In this document: one piece after another, positions 25,170 through 33,658 of the stretch
Position numbering within the stretch: position 1 is the first letter of the stretch
Layout of the letters: every line of letters starts with the position of its first letter
DNA from: Fibrobacter sp.
GTDB lineage: Bacteria > Fibrobacterota > Fibrobacteria > Fibrobacterales > Fibrobacteraceae
Reading direction: 5' to 3'
Length of the DNA: 64,000 bases
Assembly: GCA_024398965.1 (NCBI GenBank)
Contig: JAKSIF010000006.1
Location: 1-64,000 of the forward strand
Translations under genes and position numbers: made by a program
The notes under the pieces: model-generated
What the model was told of the DNA's origin: nothing
Database searches by the model: none
What the model saw: only the letters and a program-made list of their open reading frames with translations

Positions 25170-26024
25170 TTACTCGCCCTGAACGCAACGGACGTTGTAG
25201 CCGCGTTCGGACATTGCGTGGAACTCGTATTCCTTTGTTCCGTCGTCGGCGTAGTTCTTCAACTGGACGTACTTGTTGTCGGCAACCCAAAGGTAACCCA
25301 GCTTCTTGTCGTCGCCGAATTCGGTTATTTCGCCGTTTTCAAGTTTGAAGCGACCGCCGAAATTCCACCATTTCCATTCCTGGCTCTCGATTGCGGCTTC
25401 GAACTCTGCTTCGGTAGGCAGACGCCAGCCATCGGGGCATGCCTTGAGGGCTCCAGAATAGCTGTAGTAACCGCCGTAGGTTGCGCACATGTCGTCACTA
25501 CCGCTGCCGGAGCAGTAATATCCGCCCTTGACTGCGTAGTTGATGTTCTGTGCCATCCACTTCTTGCCGGCAATGTCAACAAGGGGGTAGCTCTTCTGGT
25601 CGCGCTGGTCGAGCATCTGGTTGCCATTGATCACAGGAGGTGTCGGCTGGCTTGAGCTCATGTTGATGTCTATGCTTGCTATAGAAGAGGAACTTGCGGG
25701 TGCCTGGACCGCCTCGCAGGGTTCGTTCCAGCAGAAAACGCCGCTACTGTAGTTCGGAGTCTCGTAGGAACCGGCGCTGTTGATGACCACCTGTGTGTGA
25801 ATGGTGTCATGAACTACGCCTCCGGTGCCATTGTCGACGGAACCAGAAGGCTTTGCCGCGGAGGACGAGGACCTCTTGACTGAAGATGAAGACGAAGGTG
25901 AGTTACCCGCGTCCGAGGAAATTGCCACACTGGTGTCATCCGGCGCAGAAAGAGTTGCTGTGTCGGAGCATCCTGAAAGGCACACTACACCCACTAATCC
26001 CAAAAATGCAGTGATCTTTTTCAT
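25170..26024 (-). CDS. Lipoprotein with Fibrobacter succinogenes major paralogous domain
   Basis: 284 residues. A lipobox (CLSG-Cys at about 19) is followed by a Ser-rich linker with runs of serine, then about 135 residues of the domain so abundant in Fibrobacter (TIGR02145): KKWMAQNINYAV, paired cysteines, ACPDGWRLPTEAEFEAAI, GYLWVAD, GYNVRCVQGE. Function is unknown; family members are surface-exposed and expanded in this genus. The gene diverges from nuoA. On the minus strand a TATATT box (26032-26037) sits only 7 nt before the ATG. Confidence 0.92.
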   Translation of the reverse strand: MKKITAFLGLVGVVCLSGCSDTATLSAPDDTSVAISSDAGNSPSSSSSVKRSSSSAAKPSGSVDNGTGGVVHDTIHTQVVINSAGSYETPNYSSGVFCWNEPCEAVQAPASSSSIASIDINMSSSQPTPPVINGNQMLDQRDQKSYPLVDIAGKKWMAQNINYAVKGGYYCSGSGSDDMCATYGGYYSYSGALKACPDGWRLPTEAEFEAAIESQEWKWWNFGGRFKLENGEITEFGDDKKLGYLWVADNKYVQLKNYADDGTKEYEFHAMSERGYNVRCVQGE

Positions 26025-26031
26025 GTGCCTA

Positions 26032-26046
26032 AATATAGTTTACAAA
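26032..26046 (-). promoter_or_regulatory. TATATT box and TTTGTAAAC element before the minus-strand lipoprotein
   Basis: Read on the minus strand: TTTGTAAAC directly followed by TATATT, then 7 nt to ATG. TTTGTAAAC also occurs twice before the ABC operon. Confidence 0.4.
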
Positions 26047-26092
26047 TCTTTTTTGCACTTGCAAAAAGTTTTTTACTATCTTTTTCGTCACT

Positions 26093-26485
26093 ATGACGAA
26101 CGTTGAAATTTTCGACACCACCTTTGCTATGACCATTTTGGTCATTATGGCTCTTTGCATCCCCACCATCCTGCTCCTTGCCAACTGGATTCTTCATCCG
26201 GGCAAGATCAAGGATACCTCCATCAAGGGTACTTCCTACGAAAGTGGTATCGCCCATGTTGCCGGTACCTCCAACGAACGTTACCCGGTTAAGTACTACA
26301 TGGTGGCAATGCTGTTCCTGGTGTTCGACCTTGAAGTAGCGTTCCTCTACCCCTGGACCATCCAGTTCCTCGCTGGTGGCTGGGAACTTCTCTATGTGCT
26401 TTTGGCATTCCTGGTTATCCTCGAAGCCGGCTACTGCTACCTGATGAAGAAGGGTGTCCTCAACTGGACCCGCGTTCAGGACTAG
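26093..26485 (+). CDS. nuoA: NADH-quinone oxidoreductase subunit A, isolated
   Basis: 130 residues. Three membrane helices and the family core YPVKYYMVAMLFLVFDLEVAFLYPW (abridged: FDLEVAFLYPW) identify the complex I subunit A, part of the membrane arm near the quinone site. The usual YECG motif reads YESG, so the conserved loop cysteine is a serine. Complex I genes normally run A-B-C-D onward, but here no other nuo gene follows and a terminator comes 30 nt after the stop. The promoter area has TATCTT at 26077-26082, 10 nt before the ATG. Confidence 0.9.
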   Translation: MTNVEIFDTTFAMTILVIMALCIPTILLLANWILHPGKIKDTSIKGTSYESGIAHVAGTSNERYPVKYYMVAMLFLVFDLEVAFLYPWTIQFLAGGWELLYVLLAFLVILEAGYCYLMKKGVLNWTRVQD

Positions 26486-26516
26486 TACTAGCGTAGATTA
26501 TTCTATCTCAAAAATG

Positions 26517-26550
26517 ACGGTCGCAAGTCCAACTTGCGGCCGCCTTTTTT
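26517..26550 (+). terminator. Rho-independent terminator after nuoA
   Basis: GGTCGCAAGT / ACTTGCGGCC stem with T6. It sits between convergent genes. Confidence 0.85.
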
Positions 26551-26564
26551 ATTTGAAGTGTCTG

Positions 26565-27746
26565 TTAGAATGCCTGGCGGATGTAGACCGTCAGTGCCAG
26601 ATGCTCGTTGTCGATCCAGGAGAATTCGCCTCGGGCGTAAAGGCTTTCCTTGAGGTTCAGGGCCAGTTCGCCTCCGAACCCGATGGCTCGGTGCCACTGA
26701 TTTCGGAGCAGTTCGCTGAAGTGGTCTCCGACCTTTCCGCCTTCGAAGAAGATGTCTCCGGCCAGTCTCCAGAACAGGACCTTTCTCAGTTCCGCCTGCA
26801 AAATCAGGGATTGATTGTCGCGGAAGTAAAGACTTTCCACACCGCGGAACCTCTTGACTCCGTCGGGCCCGGACAGTTTATCGAAGGGGGTGTCGCCGCT
26901 GGTGCGCTGCCACAGGGCGCCTACGGCCATGGAAGTCTTCCAGAACAGATAGGTGTAACCTCGCAGGTCCAGGGTCTCGGTCTGGTAGCTGTAGTCGCCG
27001 ATCAGGTCACTGTAGAACATCTGCTGCCATTGCAGCAGGAACCCGTGGCGGGCCCAGTTCTTGTTGTCGCGGGTGTCGTAGGCCAGCAGGTAGCCAAGTC
27101 CGTTACGGAAGCCGGAATTTGCGTCGGGGGCGGCAATGTTGTTTGTTACTTTATCTGCACTCTCGTCAAGGAGGTAGGTGCCGTCGAGGTCTTTGGGGTC
27201 GCCCTGGTCGTCACGAACGCCTTTGCTGTCGGACTTGCCGCTTCGGAAGCTGATGTCGGCGTATTCCAGGTCTATTTCCATGCCGTACTTGAAACCCTTG
27301 GGAAGGATTTCGGAAATACCCAGGTTGGACTCCAGTTCAAGGCCTACGTTAAGCTTTTGGCGGTCGAAGAGAATGTATTCGTCGAAGTCCGGATTGTTCC
27401 CCATGCCGAAGTAGCTTGCCACCCAGTCCTGGTAACGCAGATTGAACCAGCCACTGACCTGGTCGTGCATCAGGTAGAAGTAAGGCGTGAACATGAAGCT
27501 GTATTGACCGCGGCTGGTACCCTGGACGGAAATGTCTATCTCGGGGACTTCTCCGCCGGGAGCTTCGGGCCGGAAGAACACCAGCGCCATGGCTCCGTAC
27601 TGCAGCTTGGTTTCCTCGGAATACCCCAGGATAGGCAGCGCCGAGAACCTTTGGAATCCGTCGTCTTTCGCGGATGTGGAGTCGGCTGCGGCCGCCACCC
27701 CTGCCAGGGCGAGAATAGCTGCATGTAAGCACGGGGACAATTTCAT
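26565..27746 (-). CDS. Omp85/BamA-type surface-antigen beta-barrel protein
   Basis: 393 residues. A signal peptide (to about AAAAD) is followed by alternating beta strands. GLGYLLAYDTRDNKNW and LRGYTYLF, and KRFRGVESLYFRDNQSLILQAELRK, match the bacterial surface antigen (D15) barrel domain, and the protein ends in Phe as outer-membrane barrels do. POTRA domains are absent, unlike BamA (about 800 residues), so it is a small member that may act with a partner or alone as an outer-membrane pore or lipid-handling protein. A minus-strand TATATT (27755-27760) lies 8 nt before the start. It is divergent from prs. Confidence 0.82.
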   Translation of the reverse strand: MKLSPCLHAAILALAGVAAAADSTSAKDDGFQRFSALPILGYSEETKLQYGAMALVFFRPEAPGGEVPEIDISVQGTSRGQYSFMFTPYFYLMHDQVSGWFNLRYQDWVASYFGMGNNPDFDEYILFDRQKLNVGLELESNLGISEILPKGFKYGMEIDLEYADISFRSGKSDSKGVRDDQGDPKDLDGTYLLDESADKVTNNIAAPDANSGFRNGLGYLLAYDTRDNKNWARHGFLLQWQQMFYSDLIGDYSYQTETLDLRGYTYLFWKTSMAVGALWQRTSGDTPFDKLSGPDGVKRFRGVESLYFRDNQSLILQAELRKVLFWRLAGDIFFEGGKVGDHFSELLRNQWHRAIGFGGELALNLKESLYARGEFSWIDNEHLALTVYIRQAF

Positions 27747-27795
27747 TACATTGAAATATAGTCTTTTAAAGGTTGAAACACTCCTGCAATCTATC

Positions 27796-27801
27796 TATAT
27801 T
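27796..27801 (+). promoter_or_regulatory. TATATT box of the prs promoter
   Basis: Located 32 nt before ATG 27834 in the 87-bp divergent gap, leaving a normal short leader with AAGG. Confidence 0.4.
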
Positions 27802-27833
27802 TGCGGAACAACTTTAAACCAAAAGGCAATCTT

Positions 27834-29000
27834 ATGTCAGATCGTTTTATCGTGACCGGTAACTTCACCGATGATCCGTTCGCCATCGACATGGCCCAGT
27901 ACATTGGTCTTCGTGAAGATATTTCCGACGTGGTTTCCCTCAAGACCTTCGCCAACTCCGAATTCTGCCCCCGCTATATGCTGGATGCCGATGACATCGA
28001 ACATATCGGTCGCCGCCTCGAAGGCAAGATTGTCCTTATCTGCTCCGTTTCCAACCACGAACGCAGCCGTAACGACTACGCCATGCGTAACATGATCCTC
28101 GCTCGCGCCGCCAAGGACAATGGTGCCGAACAGGTCGTTCTCGTGGAACCGGACTTGTTCTACTCTGCACAGGACCGCGGCCCGCACCGCGTTGGCGAAC
28201 TTGAAAAGGATCGCCCGGATGCAGACCTCAAGAAGTTCGACGGCCAGGCTTTCTCCAGCATGCTCTATGCTGAACTCCTGAAGAAGTCCGGCGTGGACGC
28301 TGTGGTCACCTGCCACAACCACTCCATCAAGGTCCAGAACCTCTTCAACGACATTTTCGAAGGTCACTTCCACAACCTGATTCCGACTGACGTTTACGCT
28401 CACTACATCAAGAACAGCAACTTCGTGCAGTGCGGTAAGGATGGCAACAACCTGGTGATCGTCTCCCCGGACAAGGGCGCACGCCCCTTCATGAACGCTG
28501 TCTACGATGCTCTCCAGCTCCCGGAATGCAAGCGCGTGGTGATGGACAAGGTCCGTACCGGCGAACGTGAAATCTCCATGACCTTCAACCCGGAACTTTC
28601 CGACATCAGCATCGACGAAATCGAAGGCAAGGACGTGATCGTATTCGACGACATGGTCCGTACCGGTACCACCATCGTTCAGTGCTGCGAACACATCAAG
28701 AAGGGCAACCCCAACCGCGTGTGCTTCGGCGTCACCCACTTCCACACCAGTGCAGAAGCTCGTGAAAAGCTGAACAGCCCCGCAATCGACGAAATTCTTA
28801 CCACCTCCACCCTGCCGGATATCATGAACCGTGACTGCCAGGGTCGTCTCCGTAAGAAGCTCACCGTCCTCAAGCTGGGTAAGTGGATTGCTCGCCACGT
28901 GATGCAGATGTACGGCATGGACGACGGTCGTTTCGAACGCGACTTCTACAAGATCGACATGTCCTCCAAGAACCCCCGTTGGCCGCCTCAGCAGTACTAA
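27834..29000 (+). CDS. prs: Ribose-phosphate pyrophosphokinase (PRPP synthetase), long divergent form
   Basis: 388 residues. Makes PRPP from ribose 5-phosphate and ATP for nucleotides, His and Trp. The two-domain PRPP synthetase plan is visible: an N-terminal domain with SVSNHERSRNDYAMRNMILARAAKDNGA and FYSAQDRGP, and the C-terminal PRPP-binding loop VIVFDDMVRTGTT. The classical loop is DDxxxTGGT, so Gly-Gly is Gly-Thr here. The usual length is about 315; extra residues lie in the N-terminal half (EKDRPDADLKKFDG) and at the C-terminus (to RWPPQQY). The start is MSDRFIV with AAGG upstream. Codon bias is strong, so it is highly expressed. A different phosphoribosyltransferase-fold enzyme is possible but less likely. 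Confidence 0.85.
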   Translation: MSDRFIVTGNFTDDPFAIDMAQYIGLREDISDVVSLKTFANSEFCPRYMLDADDIEHIGRRLEGKIVLICSVSNHERSRNDYAMRNMILARAAKDNGAEQVVLVEPDLFYSAQDRGPHRVGELEKDRPDADLKKFDGQAFSSMLYAELLKKSGVDAVVTCHNHSIKVQNLFNDIFEGHFHNLIPTDVYAHYIKNSNFVQCGKDGNNLVIVSPDKGARPFMNAVYDALQLPECKRVVMDKVRTGEREISMTFNPELSDISIDEIEGKDVIVFDDMVRTGTTIVQCCEHIKKGNPNRVCFGVTHFHTSAEAREKLNSPAIDEILTTSTLPDIMNRDCQGRLRKKLTVLKLGKWIARHVMQMYGMDDGRFERDFYKIDMSSKNPRWPPQQY

Positions 29001-29003
29001 TTT

Positions 29004-29043
29004 AGGCTCGAGGCTCGAGGCTCAAGGTTCGAGTTCGAGCTCG
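29004..29043. repeat. Degenerate short tandem repeat
   Basis: Imperfect 7-8-bp units GGCTCGA-GGCTCGA-GGCTCAA-GGTTCGA-GTTCGAG immediately after the prs stop. A similar degenerate array follows the metY-like gene at 58533. Confidence 0.55.
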
Positions 29044-29074
29044 CGCGGCATAAGGCTCGCGGAATTCGCATTTA

Positions 29075-29113
29075 AAAAATCCCCGGACGTTCTGTCTGGG
29101 GATTTTGCTTTTT
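29075..29113 (+). terminator. Rho-independent terminator after prs
   Basis: AATCCCCGGAC / GTCTGGGGATT with a short loop, followed by a TTTGCTTTTT tract. Confidence 0.85.
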
Positions 29114-29263
29114 ATGCCAAACCACTGTTGCACTGGCCTTCGGGGATTATTATTTGGCGTTTCGTCAGTTTTGTTGAATCTTTTTCCCACGAATTTTTTA
29201 AAAATGATTATTTTATAGACACAAAGGCTGAAGAATAAACCTCCAACCATTCAATAGGTGCCT

Positions 29264-30652
29264 ATGTCGGCAAAAGTGACTAGCAGCGATCGCGTAGAAG
29301 AACTGTTCCCGGAAACCCCGGTCCGTAAGATTATAACTCCCATCGAGCGCCTGATGCAGGTGGAAACCACCGGCGGCATTGTGCTGATTATTATGACGGT
29401 GGCGGCTCTCCTCTGGGCTAACTTCGGTACCCACGCCTATCATCACGTTTGGCATCTGCCCTTTGCTGTGAATATCGCCGGCTATGACCTTGCTTCCCTG
29501 CTGGGGATCAAGGAAGGCTTCAACCTTCACTGGCTCATTAACGACGCCCTCATGACCATCTTCTTCTTCAACATCGGTCTTGAGGTGAAGGGCGAAATGA
29601 CCTACGGCGAACTTCGCGACCCGAAGGCTGCCAGCCTGCCCATTATCGCGGCTGCCGGCGGTATGCTTTTCCCCGCATTGATCTACCTGGCTATTAACGG
29701 ACTGACTGGCACGGATGCCGCCCGCGGTTGGGGTATTCCTACTGCCACTGATATTGCCTTCGTGGTTGGCTGTATGGCGATCCTTGGCAAGAAGGTTCCC
29801 CACGCTCTTCGTGTCATGATCCTGACCCTTGCCATTGCCGATGATATCGGCGCAATCCTGGTGATTGCCATCGGTTATCCCAGCGGCGACGGCTTGAACT
29901 TTGCCGCCCTCGGAACCGGTATCGCTCTCCTTGTCTTGATCAACGTGCTGTTCCGTATCGGTGTCCGCAACCTTCTGCTCCACTGCCTCGTTGGTGTTGC
30001 CGTATGGGCCTTCTTTGTGAAGTCCGGCGTTCATCCCACCATTGCCGGTGTGCTGCTCGGCCTTTCTGTTCCTGCCAAGGCCGTGATTACCAGCGGCAAG
30101 GTCCGTAGCTTTGTAAGCGGTGTGGACCATGTCCTCTCTGGCGAAACCAAGGATGAAAACGAAAAGTACCGCGTGTTCTCTTTGCTGAAGAAGGCTTCCA
30201 GCGACAGTATCTCTATGCAGGAACGCCTCTACAAGTCCCTGGCCCCCTGGGTCAACTTCTTCATTATGCCTCTCTTTGCTCTTTCCAACGCCGGCGTGGA
30301 AATCAAGCTTGGCGGTGTGGAAGTCCCGGTTATGGGTGCTGTGGCTCTAGCTCTTGTCTTTGGTAAGCCCATTGGCATTTTCCTCTTCAGCTTGATTTCT
30401 GTAAAGGTCGGCATTTCCAAGAAGCCCAGCTACAGCTGGAAGATTCTTTGGGGTGGTGGCATGCTGGCCGGTATCGGCTTTACCATGGCCCTGTTCGTTG
30501 CTAGCCTCGCCTTTGACGTGGGCGACCGTCAGGACTCCGCAAAGCTGGGTATCCTGCTTGGAAGCTTCAGTGCCGCAATCCTTGGAACCATCTACATGAG
30601 TGTGGTTTCCAAGCCTGGCAAGGACGAGCCTGAAGGCCATGGTCATCACTAA
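29264..30652 (+). CDS. nhaA: Na+/H+ antiporter NhaA
   Basis: 462 residues. Exports Na+ in exchange for H+ across the inner membrane for pH and salt balance. About twelve membrane helices are visible. Key elements: TGGIVLIIMTVAALLWAN (first helix), FFFNIGLEVKGEMTYGELRD, GWGIPTATDIAFVVG (unwound helix IV), and the ion-binding Asp pair in LAIADDIGAILVIA. It is longer than E. coli NhaA (388) because of extra loop residues around 280-330. Start ATG 29264 follows AGGTG; the GTG at 29258 is less likely. It is a single gene with its own terminator. Confidence 0.95.
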   Translation: MSAKVTSSDRVEELFPETPVRKIITPIERLMQVETTGGIVLIIMTVAALLWANFGTHAYHHVWHLPFAVNIAGYDLASLLGIKEGFNLHWLINDALMTIFFFNIGLEVKGEMTYGELRDPKAASLPIIAAAGGMLFPALIYLAINGLTGTDAARGWGIPTATDIAFVVGCMAILGKKVPHALRVMILTLAIADDIGAILVIAIGYPSGDGLNFAALGTGIALLVLINVLFRIGVRNLLLHCLVGVAVWAFFVKSGVHPTIAGVLLGLSVPAKAVITSGKVRSFVSGVDHVLSGETKDENEKYRVFSLLKKASSDSISMQERLYKSLAPWVNFFIMPLFALSNAGVEIKLGGVEVPVMGAVALALVFGKPIGIFLFSLISVKVGISKKPSYSWKILWGGGMLAGIGFTMALFVASLAFDVGDRQDSAKLGILLGSFSAAILGTIYMSVVSKPGKDEPEGHGHH

Positions 30653-30661
30653 GGTTTAAAA

Positions 30662-30686
30662 GCGGGGTTCGCCCCGCCTTTTTTTT
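30662..30686 (+). terminator. Rho-independent terminator after nhaA
   Basis: GCGGGG-TTCG-CCCCGC with T8. Confidence 0.9.
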
Positions 30687-30731
30687 CACCCTTACAATAC
30701 ATCCTTCACTCTTCATTCTTCATTGAAACAC

Positions 30732-31067
30732 ATGTCGCACTTTGTCTACATGCTCCGTTGTCAGGGAAGCCGTATCTACACCGGGTACGCAGTAGATGTT
30801 GCTGCCCGTTTTGATCAGCACAGGAACGGAAAGGGGGCCAAGTTTACCAAGGCATTTCCGCCGGAATGTATTTTACGTTATTTCATCCTTGAGGAGAAGG
30901 GTTCTGCCCTTCGACTGGAAGCCCGGATAAAGAAAATGCCCCGGCCGCAAAAGGACCTGCTTGCTCAGGGTTGTCGGAAAATCTTGGAGATGTTATCGGA
31001 GGAACTAGGTTTTGCCATAACCGATGGGGGAAATGACCCTTCTGAAAAATCGGATGGCCCGTCTTAA
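30732..31067 (+). CDS. GIY-YIG nuclease-family protein (YhbQ/UPF0213 type)
   Basis: 111 residues. An early FVYMLRCQGSRIYTGYAVD segment carries the GIY-YIG strands (VYM...YTG), followed by the catalytic Arg in ARFDQHRNGKGAKFT and the Glu in RLEARIKK, the layout of the small stand-alone YhbQ family. The exact role of these nucleases is unsettled; DNA repair is often suggested. The last ~25 residues are a polar tail. ATG 30732 is taken as start; an in-frame TTG at 30723 is possible. It is convergent with the regulator at 31073, with 5 nt between stop codons. Confidence 0.88.
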   Translation: MSHFVYMLRCQGSRIYTGYAVDVAARFDQHRNGKGAKFTKAFPPECILRYFILEEKGSALRLEARIKKMPRPQKDLLAQGCRKILEMLSEELGFAITDGGNDPSEKSDGPS

Positions 31068-31072
31068 AAAGA

Positions 31073-31411
31073 CTAGTCCTTGTTGTTGGCCTTGCGACGT
31101 TTGTTCTTTTTAAAGTATTCAAGGCCTTGATTGTGTTCTGCTACCATTTTTGCCGGGGCTTTCTGTTGGTCGAAGATTCTGCAGGCTTCGTTCAGTAACT
31201 CACCCATGTCTATGCCGACGGCTTTGGTATAGTAGTGTAAATTCAATATGGAGGGGAGACTGTTGCCGTTTTCGATCTTGCTAACCCACTGGCGATGCTT
31301 GCCGACTTTAAGAGAAAACTCCTCCTGGCTATGATGACCGTCATCACGCCTTTTTTTGAGAAGAATCCCCAATATTTTGGATAGCTCTTTTAAGTCATTT
31401 CCGTCTTCCAT
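31073..31411 (-). CDS. XRE-family helix-turn-helix regulator
   Basis: 112 residues. An N-terminal Cro/CI-type HTH (LSKILGILLKKRR, SQEEFSLKVGKHRQWVSKIENGNSLPSILNL) is followed by a short helix and a Lys/Asn-rich tail (KKNKRRKANNKD). It probably represses its own or a neighbouring promoter. No obvious target operator was identified. The upstream gap to 31505 holds nothing else recognisable. Confidence 0.88.
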   Translation of the reverse strand: MEDGNDLKELSKILGILLKKRRDDGHHSQEEFSLKVGKHRQWVSKIENGNSLPSILNLHYYTKAVGIDMGELLNEACRIFDQQKAPAKMVAEHNQGLEYFKKNKRRKANNKD

Positions 31412-31504
31412 ACAGAAACAACTTATTAGGAATTTTTAGGGGAAAATGCGCAACGAAGTAGTTGCGATTTTTAGGGCTTCATTGTAAATAGTTGTTTGTA
31501 TTTA

Positions 31505-32290
31505 CTAGGCGATGATTAGATCTACGGCCAGGTAGATGGCCATGGCGATGCTACAGACGCTGACAAAGTTCTCTACGAACTTGTTGCCTTTCTTGCGCTG
31601 CAGGGAACTCCCGAGGTAGCCTCCGAACCAGGCGCCGGCTGCCATGACGATGGCGACAGGCCAAAGGATTTTGCCTGCGATGCCTAGGGCTATGGTACTG
31701 AGAATCAGGAATATGGTTGTGAGCGCGTTCTTTAAAGCGTTTACGTGGATGGGGTCGAGGCCGGTATAACGCGTGAGGCTGAATATCTGGACGAAACCGA
31801 CACCCACCTGCACGATACATCCGTAGATGGACACTAAGGCGAAACCGATGGCGCCGCCAGGGGTGAGCCTTTCCGGAGGTGTAGCGGGAGGTTTGCCCAG
31901 GATATCTTTACGCAGCCTGCTCATGACGACAACAAGGCAGATAACGCCTGCCAAAATTGCCTGGAAGGCCTTGTCCCCGATATTCACCAGGAAACATACG
32001 CCGATGCATGCGCCTATAAAGGACGGTATAAAAAGCTGCTTAAAAATTTTCTTGTTCAGGTAGCCATGCTTAGCCAGATTGTGGACGCTGCTCAGGTTCC
32101 CGATGATAAGCCCGATTCGGTTGGTTCCGTTTGCAACGGTAGGCGGCATTCCCAGGAAAATCATGATGGGCAGGCTCAAGGTGCTGCCGCCGCCGGCGAT
32201 ACTGTTGATGAGACTGACGACTGCGCCCAGGATGAAGAAGGCGGGGTACTGTGCGTACTGCCAAATTTCGGTACTGGTTAGGCTATCCAT
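31505..32290 (-). CDS. TSUP (TauE/SafE) family membrane permease
   Basis: 261 residues with about eight membrane helices. GAVVSLINSIAGGGSTLSLP and LGMPPTVANGTNRIGLIIGN are the first half-repeat, and GFVQIFSLTRYTGLDPIHVNALKNA the second, as in TauE/SafE sulfite/sulfonate-type exporters. Substrate is unknown; members handle sulfur oxyanions or small organic acids. It is the last gene of a minus-strand run and starts 8 nt after the lipoprotein gene stop, so it is co-transcribed with the PBP and lipoprotein genes. Confidence 0.88.
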   Translation of the reverse strand: MDSLTSTEIWQYAQYPAFFILGAVVSLINSIAGGGSTLSLPIMIFLGMPPTVANGTNRIGLIIGNLSSVHNLAKHGYLNKKIFKQLFIPSFIGACIGVCFLVNIGDKAFQAILAGVICLVVVMSRLRKDILGKPPATPPERLTPGGAIGFALVSIYGCIVQVGVGFVQIFSLTRYTGLDPIHVNALKNALTTIFLILSTIALGIAGKILWPVAIVMAAGAWFGGYLGSSLQRKKGNKFVENFVSVCSIAMAIYLAVDLIIA

Positions 32291-32298
32291 GACAGGCT

Positions 32299-33627
32299 CT
32301 AGCGTTCAATTTCCTTTTCAAGGAAAGTCTTGTTGTCCAGGACTTTCTGCATGTTGTTGTATTCGGGATATTCCTGGATGCAACGGTCAAGAGGCGCGAT
32401 GGCTTCTTTCAGCAGTTGCTTTTTCTTTGCGGCGTCCTTTTGCTTCTGGGCCTTGGCGAACAGCTGGCTAGTGGTCTTGCGTTCTGCGTTGCAGAAGGCT
32501 TCTGCCAGCTTGTTGTATTCTTCCATGGCTTCCTTGCGGAGAGAACTTACCTTGAGCTTGTTCAGGATTTCCTTGGCTTCTGCGAACTTGGATTTTTCGA
32601 TAAGTTCCTTTGCCTTCTTAAGGGCTTCTGCCGGATCGTGGGATTCCCAGTACTTGACGGCTTCGGAATCTGCAGATTCTGCCATGTTGCGAATTTTGTC
32701 GATGAATTCCTGAACCTTGAGGGCATCGGCGAAGTCGCTATATCGCATTAGGAATTCTTCGGCCTTCTTGAGGGCTTCTGCAAATTTTGCCTGGCTATTG
32801 GCAAGGCTGTTAATTTGTTCAAATTCCTTCTTTGCCTTGTTCAAGGTGTTTGCGTAAGCGGTCTGCTTTTGGATTTTGGCCCAGCTTACGAGGGAATCGC
32901 CCGGGGCTTTTGCAATCAGGCTGTCCACCGCTTCGCTTACCAGGCTGTAGGCGGCCTGTGCTCGGTTCATATTCTGGATTTCAAGGACCATGGGCTCGAA
33001 TGCCTTGGCCTTTTCTGCGCGGGTCTTGCCGAACTCGTTCAGCATGGAGTCTGCCTGGGCTTCCCACTGGTTCCATAAGGGCTTGATGACTCTGAAACGT
33101 TCCAGGTAGGCGGAGGCGGAATCTTCCTTGCCCTGCTTGTACAGCGAGTCGGCGAAGGCGAGAATTTCGTTGGCCAGGGCGGGGAAGGCTACGTAAGGAT
33201 CCGGCGGGAGGATTGCGTTTGCAGTATCTGCCGGAATGGAAGATGTTGCCGAACTGGAAGCGATTGCAGAGCCGGAGGCTGCGGAACTAGAAGCAGCGGC
33301 GGAGCCAGAAACAGTTGCAGAGGCGGAAACTGCGGCGGGGTCCTTCTTGGATTCTACCGCGATAGACGAGGGCTTGACGGGAGCGGCGGCCTGCGGGACT
33401 TCGCCTGCAGTGGAGGAATTGGCCTGCTTGGAATCGCTGGACTTGGCCTCGGTTGCAACGCTTGTGCTTGACTCCTGTACGGAGGCGGCGTCACTGGGAA
33501 CGGACTGCTCCTGAGGCAGGCCGGACTCTGTGCAAGGAGCGGGGACTGAACCTGCACAGGCGCTAAGCGAGATTGCCGCGGATAAAATTGCGGGGGCTGC
33601 AAGAACTTTTCTGATTTGCTTGTTCAT
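32299..33627 (-). CDS. Lipoprotein with Ser/Ala-rich linker and helical repeat domain
   Basis: 442 residues. The lipobox (LSA-Cys, about 24) is followed by about 115 residues of Ser, Ala, Pro and Val linker, then helical repeats from about 145 to the end (EILAFADSLYKQGKEDSASAYLERF, ALKKAKELIEKSKFAEAKEIL) that look like TPR or TPR-like units. Being between the class A PBP and a permease, and directly behind the PBP (31 nt), it may be a periplasmic partner of the peptidoglycan synthase; this is inference from context. Coiled-coil scaffold is an alternative. Confidence 0.8.
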   Translation of the reverse strand: MNKQIRKVLAAPAILSAAISLSACAGSVPAPCTESGLPQEQSVPSDAASVQESSTSVATEAKSSDSKQANSSTAGEVPQAAAPVKPSSIAVESKKDPAAVSASATVSGSAAASSSAASGSAIASSSATSSIPADTANAILPPDPYVAFPALANEILAFADSLYKQGKEDSASAYLERFRVIKPLWNQWEAQADSMLNEFGKTRAEKAKAFEPMVLEIQNMNRAQAAYSLVSEAVDSLIAKAPGDSLVSWAKIQKQTAYANTLNKAKKEFEQINSLANSQAKFAEALKKAEEFLMRYSDFADALKVQEFIDKIRNMAESADSEAVKYWESHDPAEALKKAKELIEKSKFAEAKEILNKLKVSSLRKEAMEEYNKLAEAFCNAERKTTSQLFAKAQKQKDAAKKKQLLKEAIAPLDRCIQEYPEYNNMQKVLDNKTFLEKEIER

Positions 33628-33658
33628 AATAAGATTCCCTTTGCCTTAAAGCTTGATG

